This document shows positions 32,913 through 42,600 of a DNA stretch of 64,000 nt, in pieces. How positions within the stretch are numbered: the stretch's first letter is position 1; each line of letters opens with the position of its first letter. The position numbers were made by a program, and so were the translations under genes. Location of the stretch: positions 683,255-747,254 of the forward strand of contig CAJNDT010003301.1 in assembly GCA_905221615.1 (NCBI GenBank), read 5' to 3'. Under the pieces are notes generated by a model. It saw only the letters and a program-made list of their open reading frames with translations, did not search any database and was not told where the DNA came from. Source of the stretch: Symbiodinium sp. CCMP2592 (lineage: Eukaryota; Sar; Dinophyceae; Suessiales; Symbiodiniaceae).

Positions 32913-35440
32913 AGTAGTAGTATTAGGAAGAAGCGTGCGCCGCCACCGCCAGAGTACGGATTGCCTTTGTTGGTTTTCTCGCTGGTAAGGATTGCATTTT
33001 GGCGTTAGGGCGGGGTCGGGGGGGGTGATGATGTTACAGGACACACGACGGACACTCCAGGGTTTCAAATTTGGGAAGTGGCACTGGCAGTGGTACTGGT
33101 AGTGCTCGCGGTAGTAGTAGTGCTAGCTTCTCACCCTAAACCCTAAACCCTAAAACCCTAAACCGTTTGTCCAGAAGCGTTCAGCTTTCTCTGCGGTCCT
33201 AGCTAGCGGCCAGAGCTAAGGCTGGGCTGCAAACGAAATGCGACAATCATGGTGTTAATGATGATGGTGATAACTGTACTAGTAGCAAATATAGTAACAA
33301 TACTCGTAGTAATACTAGTAAGAATCGTAATGATAGTAGTAGATTGGTAGTAGCAATATTTGGCAACTGTCGCAACAATTGTCGTATCAGTAACAATACT
33401 AATTAATAGAGTGGCAATACTCAGAATACTAGTAACCAATGCATATGCTAGGAGTAGTGATCGTAGTAATAATAGTACAGAGACATATTACCAACATCGG
33501 GAATAATAGTTTTCATGACAATATTAGATGTCCGTGTAATACAGGTAATCGTAATCGTGGCCTGTCACATAAACCTAGACACTGAATGTTGCCCCAGTGT
33601 GTGGTGTCACTTCTTTACATGGGTTCTTGTGTGTTGGTACTAGAGTGTCTTGTTTAACAGGCCTGCTGTCACGAAAGAGCCGACACTAATCATAGGTCAT
33701 TGGGTCAAGGTGTAGAGTCGGCGTATAGTCTTTGTCTTTTGTGGTGAGTTTTCCTTTAGTGGAGGCACATTCATACAAAGAGCCGTCAAGCATTATTGGA
33801 CCATTGTCCACTATCTTCTGCTTCTAGGTAATTCACTTTGTGTTGGTGTTGTCGCTTCATGAAAGCTTTCTCACAGAAACTTTCGTGTGTGGCTCGCAGT
33901 GTAGTCGCCCTTGCACAACCATATATGCTCATTGAATCATTGTCTACTTGTCCTATCTGGCTGGCACTTCTTTGTGTGGGTGTGTGTCCGACACATGCTG
34001 CACATGCCGCACAGTCGTTTAGCAGTTTGAGTGCGTATCGCTGCGCCGAGTTTATTTGCAATAAGTTTTCTGAACCTTGAACACTCAACGAGTAAAGCCT
34101 GCTTGGAAGGACTCTGCCGAGCCAGCGCAGAACAGTCTGGCTGCCCACCTGAACGGAACTTGTAAGCCCTGCCGACGCTTGGCTTTTCGATGTTCTTGTA
34201 GCACCACAAAAGATAGTGAAAGAGAAAGAAGATAGGTAACTACCTTAGCTTTCTATAAGGTCTGGGAGTATGCCACAGGCGAACGTTATAGTTGCAGATG
34301 TGGGTGTTGAGGTGCGATGCATGGATTGCATAGATGGGAGAAACGTGGTTGTAATGTGTTGGAGAATGGAGCGATGCTCAACACATGGCATGCGACTCGA
34401 GCGTATGTACTTGCGTGCTTACATAGGAGGGGTGCGAACGCAAAGCGTGGAAGTGAAAGTACGCACACGCGCACGCACCGTTTAAATATGACACGCGACA
34501 GTCTACGATGTGACTCGGGGAATACCAGCCTTCATGTTCGTGTGGTAGTCTGGTAGAAGCAGCTCAACGTGGTTCACAAGGAATATGCCATGCTAAAGCA
34601 TTCACATCACGATAGATCCGAGAGATCATACTGCGATAGACGGCAGTACAGCTAATGTCATCGTATGAAGTGCTACACGACACGACATGAACAACATGTA
34701 CTGAAAGCAGCTGTAGCTTGTCCAGTTCAACAGACACGGCATTGTACTGTACGTCTTGGGCTCGAGAAGTAGGCTGCTCTTCCGTACGTCGTCCGTCGTC
34801 AGACGCTCATATAATGGATTGTAGTTTCAGGCAGAGTTGTAGCGGGCCCATGGTTTGGACATTTTTCAATCAAGGGAGTGTAAGGTGTTCTTGCACACCA
34901 TGTCATTCACGATGCAGTCGGGGACGTGGCACGGTCATTGCAGGCTCAGTAAAGCATTGGATGCACCATAGCCGATGCTCAGGGTATTTGCTGGCATGAG
35001 GAAGCGCTGGGTGCGCTGCGCACAGATGACAGTTGCCATCCTCAGTGGCAACTCCTTTACCTCACTTGTAGCAGAACACCAGAAATGGGGTATCTGCTAT
35101 AGAGTTGTTCTTATGTAAGTGTGCTTGTCTCTTTCCTGTTATGTCATTGTGTGGCTGCGTTTCGGGTGACACCAGCGACGTCATCAAGGTATCAGCTCTC
35201 TGTGCTAGTCTGGATAAAATCGTGCTCGTGTGTAATACCCATGCTGTAGTCCCGATGTTCTTCAACTCAGCATGCCTGCTCTGCTGAGGATTTCACCAAC
35301 TCAAGGACACGCGTGTGAGCCTAAACCCTAAACCTTGGACCGTAAGCTTGAATCCAATTCCCCCTTAAGCATGGTTTTGAAGGTTGTGCTCTTGCTGCAC
35401 TTCGACGGCTTTTGCGCGTCAATAATGTCGTTTGAGCTTC
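32913..35440. other. Gene-free stretch with a decayed trinucleotide region
   Basis: 33,134-33,166 is a short CCCTAAA block. 33,240-33,480 is rich in TAGTAACAATACTAG words, probably a decayed version of the microsatellite to its left. I see no gene from 33.5 to 35.4 kb. Confidence 0.4.
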
Positions 35441-36115
35441 AGTACGTATGTATGTATGTTTGTATGTACGTATACTTGGGTTATATATATATATATATGA
35501 ACACCATACTATGTGTAATGGTACAATGTGCAGATGACGTGTGACGTGTGTGGAAACTACAAGCGACAAAAATATTGTGTAGTATTATGTATACAGCATG
35601 TTATTTTTACTATGCATTGCAGGTTATCCGGTACATGTTGTATACTGTATATGGTGAATTTCATATGGAACCTTATACTACCTGGTGAATTTGCAGTTTG
35701 TGACTTTATGTTATATGTGTATATACGAAAAGAAGTATTCATTAAACCACACGAGCAACTAGTTAGTATGTTGGTATACGTGTATATACATATGTATATA
35801 TATACATATATCTATATATATATGTATATATATATATATATAGCATACTTTAGTTTGCCGTGTGAAGTACACAGTACACAACCTATAATAGCGATAGGCC
35901 GCCGTTCACAATATGTGGTGTATAAACCAGAACTTCGTCGCATGGTTTGCGCATGTAGCAGATAGCTTGATGTATATACTGTCAGGAAAATGTAGTATAC
36001 TTATACAATGCATGGTATAATGTACAGCATTTATGCAAATATATCTGCATTATGTATATATACCAGTACATATATATATATATATATATACATGTGTATA
36101 TATATATATATATGG
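35441..36115. repeat. AT-rich region with TA and ATGTAT microsatellites
   Basis: ATGTATGT runs at 35,442-35,475; TATATA runs at 35,483-35,500, 35,780-35,846 and 36,060-36,113. The open frames here are unsupported. Confidence 0.85.
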
Positions 36116-37030
36116 ATATGGTACCCCCCCATAACTAACGAATTCCAGATTTGTGGAGGCTAACAGTTCCAGAATTGCAGTTCTGAGAGATTTCCAAAAT
36201 AATTGATTATGCAATCTGGAGTTATATTTCAGATTCTACAATCTGGAATTCTGGAATGATTATCTCTGCTTTCTAAACCAGTACCAGATTCAAGAAATCC
36301 CCTATATCCTTAAATTCTCGAAATTTCCTAACCCTATCCTTAAATTCTCGAAATTTCCTAACCCTGGCCCTATGTACTGGATTTAGTGAATTCCCTAAAT
36401 CCCGAAAATCCCTACTTCTGACCCTCATGGTTAGGATTCAGGTGTTCCCATGATTGAGAGGGAATTTCGGGAACTAATGAATCCGTTAAACCCAATATAT
36501 GGGGACGAGGATCAGGCAATTTGGTGAGTTTAAGAAACCCTAAACCCTAAACCCTAAACGAATCAAGGAAGTCCGGAAAGGCAAGACTTGGGGGTCGGGG
36601 GTTGCGGAATGTAGGGAACTAATGCTAACCGCAATCCAAAACAGGGGGGCGGGGAGTAAGGAATTTAGGAAACTATGAAGGTCAAGCAAAATAATTACAT
36701 AGACAATACGAAGATATGTCGTGTATAGTTAACCACTAAACCATGCACCTCGTACTAACGAAGCTTCAATGCACCAAATCCAGGATTCCTGATTTCCGTC
36801 ATATAACCACTTAAGGAAAGAAGCTTCGAACTGTTTAGAGAGTACTCACTACTCACATCATGGGCCCCTTGATCGTTTTTTTTCAATCGATCCTGCATGC
36901 ACTGCGTGCCTGATTTCTTTGAATAGAACCCATACTATCCCGTGCTAAACAAGCATCGAATTAATAGAAGACTTCCTAGGTCCCATAAAAGTCCCTTTTC
37001 AAGAAACTGCAATTCGACTGGTGAATTTCC
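36116..37030. repeat. Non-coding with a 30-bp tandem duplication and a CCCTAAA triplet
   Basis: CCTTAAATTCTCGAAATTTC occurs at 36,308 and again at 36,338. AACCCTAAACCCTAAACCC lies at 36,535-36,558. The left part is rich in CCAGAATT/CTGGAATT words. Confidence 0.6.
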
Positions 37031-38360
37031 AGATCTTGGGCTCTTCCTGATCCTCCTTATGCTGGAGTACTCAATTCTACAGGGTGTTCCAGATGGTAAG
37101 CAAAAGGTACATAATGGACATATAGTAGTTATTATACAAAGTATTATTTTCCTGATTATCTCCTTGTTAATCCTTAATATGTACAAAATATTCTATAAGG
37201 CATTCTATGGTGAATTCCAGTGGAATTCTATAGGATTGTCTTCAGGGTTTCTATGGGGTATACAGAGGGTTTAGGGGCAGGTGAAAGGGTATTGCAGAAG
37301 GTTTTCTGTAAGGCCTATAAAGGGCGTATTACGTATCGTATTTCTTTGGGCATTCTATATCATATTCCATAGGGCGTTGCATGAGGGATTCTACAGGGCA
37401 TAAACATAAACGTAAAAATTGTATTGTAGAAAGTATTCTATCAGGTAATCTAGCGGCTATAGGGTATTCAATACGGCGCGTTTACGGTTTTTGGGAGTAT
37501 TCATAATGTATTGCCTAGGTCAATATATATGAAAGTTTTTAAGGTCTGTAAAAGGGTTATAACGGGATTCTATAGGCTATTCTCTTCGATTCCTGATTTC
37601 TTCCTAGAAACCCCTTACCCAATAAGCTACAGTTTTGTTGCGGGGGGGTGCTCAAATCTTGCGTTCGTCAGGATTGTCCTTTAATACATCCTTTGGTTGA
37701 AGGGTTATCTATAGGGTATTATATAATGTAAAGGCAAATATACGGTATACAGGGGCTATCATATACAGGACCGTAGCGGGTTGCTATAAGGTATTCTATA
37801 GAGTATTCCAGATGGTCTTCAATAAGGCGTACGATACATAGAGGGGATTATGCATTCCATTAGGTATTTCGTTTGGCATTCTATGGTTTTCTACAGTTTT
37901 TCCATAAGTTATTGTATAAGGTATTCTATATGATAAATATACGGGGGATTCCTGAAAGTGTATTATGAGGTGTTCTGGATTCTATAGGGTAATCAGCAAG
38001 GCATTAAGGCAGTCTATGTTAAGGTTTTTTCAAATGAAAGTTTGTAGGGTATATGTAGAGGAGTTGTTCTAAAGGTCATCCTATAAGGTCTTCTTCATGG
38101 GTGCCCCATGGGTATATGTAATATAAGGCGTGCGGGTTCCGGTATATCATATATAGGTGGTATATGTACGGTACATCTTTACAGGGCAGTCCAAATGGTG
38201 TTCTAGAAGCTGTGTATATACAGGGTGTAAAAGTGGAAGTGCACAATGCATCCGACAAGGTATTCTCAAGGGTATTCTATTGGTTATTCCACAAAGTATT
38301 GTAGAAGATATTCTATCGGGTATGTATAGGTGTATTCTATAATGTACTCCGTTCTCTTTG
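37031..38360. repeat. Long degenerate repeat based on a TATAGGGTATTCTA-like word
   Basis: Words such as GGTATTCTATA, GGCATTCTA, GGGTATTC and AAGGTATTC recur every 15-40 bases for more than 1.3 kb, too diverged to give a fixed period. No gene is seen; stops are frequent in all frames. Confidence 0.65.
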
Positions 38361-38898
38361 CAAACCCCTCACTGAATAAGCTTCGATTTGTTCAGGGGTT
38401 TCCTAGATCCTAGATTCTGCATTCCTTCATGTAAACCCCTGAGTTTTCACACACGACATGCATTCGTACACGACTGCTTCTCGTGTTGCAAAGCAACGCG
38501 AACCTGCATGTACGTTCTGTATGCGTCTACCCAAGCAGATTTTTCCATATGGGCTCTGAAAGTGACACGCAGCAGGAGCAGAGGTACGTCATCACATATA
38601 ACACAGTGTCTCGATAAGTATAGATATAAAAGCGGGACCCTGTTTTTTTTCAACTCCGATAAGACGCACCGAGATTGTAGATAACGTCCATGAACACGAA
38701 ATCTATCGATATTGACGGGGTCTTCGGCCTACATCTGCAACAATACAAAGACCCACACGAGCAGTTGCAGGGTCGCGGTTGGTCTCGGGGGGAGGGGGGT
38801 TTACCATCATACCGAGCCTTGTGAATACTGATATCGATTGTCACGGGGCTCCGCATCTAGATTACAAGGGTTCTGCGGTTTTGAGGGGGGGGTGTAGT
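38361..38898. other. Gene-free spacer
   Basis: A few frames of 60-120 codons are open, but none has motifs. Confidence 0.3.
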
Positions 38899-39003
38899 AT
38901 ATCTATCTATATATATGTATATGTATATATGTATATATCTGTAAGCATAGGTATATACAGATATGTTGATGTCTATGACGAAGTATATCATAAACCACCT
39001 GTC

Positions 39004-39102
<99 letters not shown>

Positions 39103-39103
39103 A
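38899..39103. repeat. TATATG hexanucleotide and TA microsatellite abutting the 5' LTR
   Basis: About 14 uninterrupted ATGTAT units at 39,006-39,085 followed by TA repeats. The microsatellite stops exactly where the LTR begins (TGCGAACGG at 39,104), marking the left boundary of the retroelement. Confidence 0.92.
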
Positions 39104-39536
39104 TGCGAACGGACTGCGATGCCTTGTCAAGTTCTAAGGTGTCACTATAAGAGCTGTGAGCAAGACCGTGTAAAGTGCAAGAGAAGGGGGCACGCTACGC
39201 GTCTCTCGACTCTAAGGGGGCATGCTACGCATCCCTCATCTTTACCTCTCTATGTGACCGCCAACGCAACGTTTGGCTCAAGTCAATGCCCATAGCTAAG
39301 TGCTATATGTGTCTTCTATCCTGAGCAATCAGAGCTATCCCGTTGCACAGACGAACCGCCGCCGGCAGTGAGTGCAAAAGGAACGGCCGCCGGTTCTGCC
39401 TGCATAGGATTGCACGTGTGGAAGTAAGAGGGAGAGACAGGGTCCAGTCTGTGGAGAGTGCAAGCCAGCCACACCTACATTCATTACAGCTCTGGTGGGG
39501 AGAGCAGCAACCAAGTCGAGATCAATCCCCCACGCA
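39104..39536 (+). repeat. 5' LTR (433 bp)
   Basis: It starts TGCGAACGGACTGCG and ends CCCCCACGCA. It is about 98-99% identical to 58,067-58,487, apart from a 12-base insertion (cccgttgcacag) near 39,334. It contains a local tandem pair, GGGGGCACGCTACGCGTC and GGGGGCATGCTACGCATC. Confidence 0.95.
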
Positions 39537-39560
39537 GGTTATCAGCCGTACGCGGCTCTG
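39537..39560 (+). other. Possible primer binding site
   Basis: Immediately after the LTR the sequence is GGTTATCAGCCG. This resembles the common initiator-Met-tRNA primer site TGGTATCAGAGC with a one-base insertion. The match is imperfect and the assignment tentative. Confidence 0.4.
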
Positions 39561-39600
39561 CCTTTCTACAGCAACGACTACTTGATCTACTACGACCACA

Positions 39601-42600
39601 ATGAACTCAGGATCAAGCCAAGATACGACAATGACTTTCGGTGCCGATGTGGCAGCGCCAGCCGTTGGTGAGTCAACAGCTGATGACACAGTGGTGCAAT
39701 CCGTTGATAGCTCCACGGAAGATGACAAAGGTCAATCTTCTGCGCTTGCCATTGCAAAGGCAGTTCCCAAGGGGAAAGCAAAGAGTCTACCAAGAGCATC
39801 TACGCCTTCGCGTCCGACATCCACAGGTTCGAGGACGGGCAAGGCTTCAGAACGACGGGCCGAAGCGTCTGGTTTTCAGGCACCTCGGACTACGTCCAGG
39901 GCCAAGGACAAAGGAGTGAAGACCTTGGAAAAGAAGTCAAGACCATCATCTTCGAGAAGCTCTTCAGCACGATCGAGGACTTCGGCTACTCGTGGGCGTG
40001 ACAAATCCATGACTTGGAATCGGATGGTTACCAATCAACCACGTGATGCTGACGATCTGGATATGACTCTGGACACTATCCCAGCACGTGGTGATGCGTC
40101 ATCGGTGACCACGCCAGCCATAGCCGATGGTCCGAATGCCTATCAGGAACTGACGATTTCGCAACAGCTCGAAGCATCTAACCTTGCGCAGCAGATGTAC
40201 TATCGCAGTCAGATGCAAGAATACGAAGGAGTTGTTCAGACCCTGATGGACAAGATCAAGGAGATGCAACAAGAAGATGAAGGATCTGGAATTCGCATTG
40301 AAGAATTGGAACGACAACGTGACCATGCATGCTTAGCCATGAGGCACATCAACAATGTCAATCAGGAGATGAAGCGAGACTATGAAACAGCTTTGTTTCG
40401 CATGGATGAACAGAACTCTGCTCAACAACGTCAAGCACATGCCGTTGCCGAGGAGTTAGCTCAACAGCTACACGTGTTCCGCACGGAGGCAGCCACTAAC
40501 TTTGTGCAGTTGGAGGCAAGAGCGCAAGGCGATGGTGAGCTTATGGCACGTGAGTATGAGCGTCTGACTCATGAACTTCATGAACATGCCAGAGAGAACT
40601 TGGTCCTCCGGTCAAACACAGCAAGTTCGGAACAAGCCTTACAAGCAATGCAGGAACGATTCCACTTGGTCAAGAACCAGGAGTTGCGGGCCGTGAACGA
40701 GATCCAAGGGCTAGCTGGAAACAGCGCAGCCATTGATCAAGAACGATTTCGGCTTCGCGAACGTCTTGGTGAAGAGGAAGAGTACCGCAAAATGGCTGTG
40801 AAGAGGATGCAAGAAGCAGAGGACCGACTTCATCAGAATGAAGATCATGCAAGGCGATCATTGCCTACCTTGCACGACGAGCTGAGTGAACTCAGGAAAA
40901 CGCTCAAAGCACAAGAAGATCTTCAAGCGAGGACACGCAGCGAATTGGAGGCAGCGCGGAACTCCAACTATGGTGGAGCGACGCGGCCTTCGAGCATGCC
41001 CATGTCTTCGAGGACTACTGAGTCTGGCTGGGAGCATATAGGAAAGGAAGTAGTGCCTGCATTTTCCGTAGGAGGTGAGGTACGATCCCCTGAAATACGT
41101 TCCCCAAGTCAAGTTAGTCCAGTCGCCAAAGAGAAGTTCGCATTCTCGGAATCCGACAAGGACAAGAACCTTGTGATGGATGGAATTCCATTCACCGGTG
41201 GAAACTTCTTCACTGGCCGCAGTTCAATGCCAATCGTGGCGGATGCAATGCCCGAGCACTACGTGCCAGGTATTAGCAGCCCAGCACTTGCGCGTTCCAC
41301 GCCTAGTGCAGCCACTTTGTTCGGCATACCAAGCGGATTTCATGGGAAAAGTGATGCGGCAGCCGTGCGTGATCGACAGCTACGCGAACTCTTGGAGGAT
41401 CGCGGGATGTTGGGATCGAAGTCCACAGCATCTGCCAGCTCCTCAAGACCTGTTGGTGTCGACGGTATCACCGCATCTACGAAGGGCAACGACCTCATCG
41501 GTCCCCCTATTGCCTATGACGATTCCATTCATGAAGCAAGGAGACGTCAGATCGAGAAAGAGGTCGCGGAACGGTACGAGGAGAAGATTGCCGATCTGCG
41601 AAGCGAAGTACTCAAGGCCCAGAAAGCCGAACAACGTCTCAGAGCTGATCGTGATGAGTGGAAGTTATTCGCTGAAACGATTCAGGAGGATAATGGAGAC
41701 GATGACGGTGACGAGGCTGGCGACGAGAACGAAGATGGAGAGCACGATGAAGGAACCGGCACGGGGTATGACCCTCCTGACCCGCCTGACGATGATGATG
41801 ATAAGAAGAAAAGCGGTGGAGGCAAACCTGAATCGGATCCTGGCTCGCATGCGCGTGATCCTGATGGAGACGCGGATCCTGAAGTCACAGAGGTGAGAAT
41901 TTCCAGGAGGGAAGCCGACAAAGTGACCGTTCCTCCATGGCCTACTCTCACTCATCTCAACAACTGGCGATCCGTGTGCACGGCCAATGTCTTAGGAGCA
42001 TCAGCCGACCCACATCATGAGGACTGGATGTTATGGCTGGCACCAGCGTTCAACCCATTCCCTGATGTCGAAGCATTGAATGATTCAGGACACAAGAAGT
42101 TCAAGAGCATAGACGTCAAATTGGGGATCGCCATGGTCGCAATGCTACGTGCCGGTGGTGACAAATCAGCTGACCTGTACCTTGAGGTGAACCGGAAGGC
42201 TAACGATTACATCAGCAGGCCCGACGGGAAGATCATCAAAGGACGACAAATCATTGCGATGATGTATGAAAGTTTTCGAACGCACGATCGTCTCGACATG
42301 ATCATCACTCTTGAGTATTTGGTGAAGCTCCAGTACCAAGGCGACAACAAGCTTCATACGTTCAAGCAGACGTGGTTGGAAGTTCTGGGACGGATGAGAC
42401 CAGAGGACATTCCATCCAAAACAGCTCTCCGTGATTGCTTGTACAGCAAGATCAAGGACTCGCCCGCAATGAAGATGGAGTTGGGCATGCATTACGAACA
42501 CTTGCCCTACAATCATGAAGACCGATCGTACGACAACCTGATGAAGATCATTGACCGTACTATCATGCGGAGACGAGAACAGTCAAATCTCACTCAGACC

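Noticed and set aside
32414..32914. Poly-Val/poly-Ser open frames on both strands
   Set aside because: Pure products of the trinucleotide microsatellite.
39343..39585. 80-codon frame across the 5' LTR and leader
   Set aside because: It overlaps the LTR end and primer site and has no homologous counterpart in the 3' LTR context.
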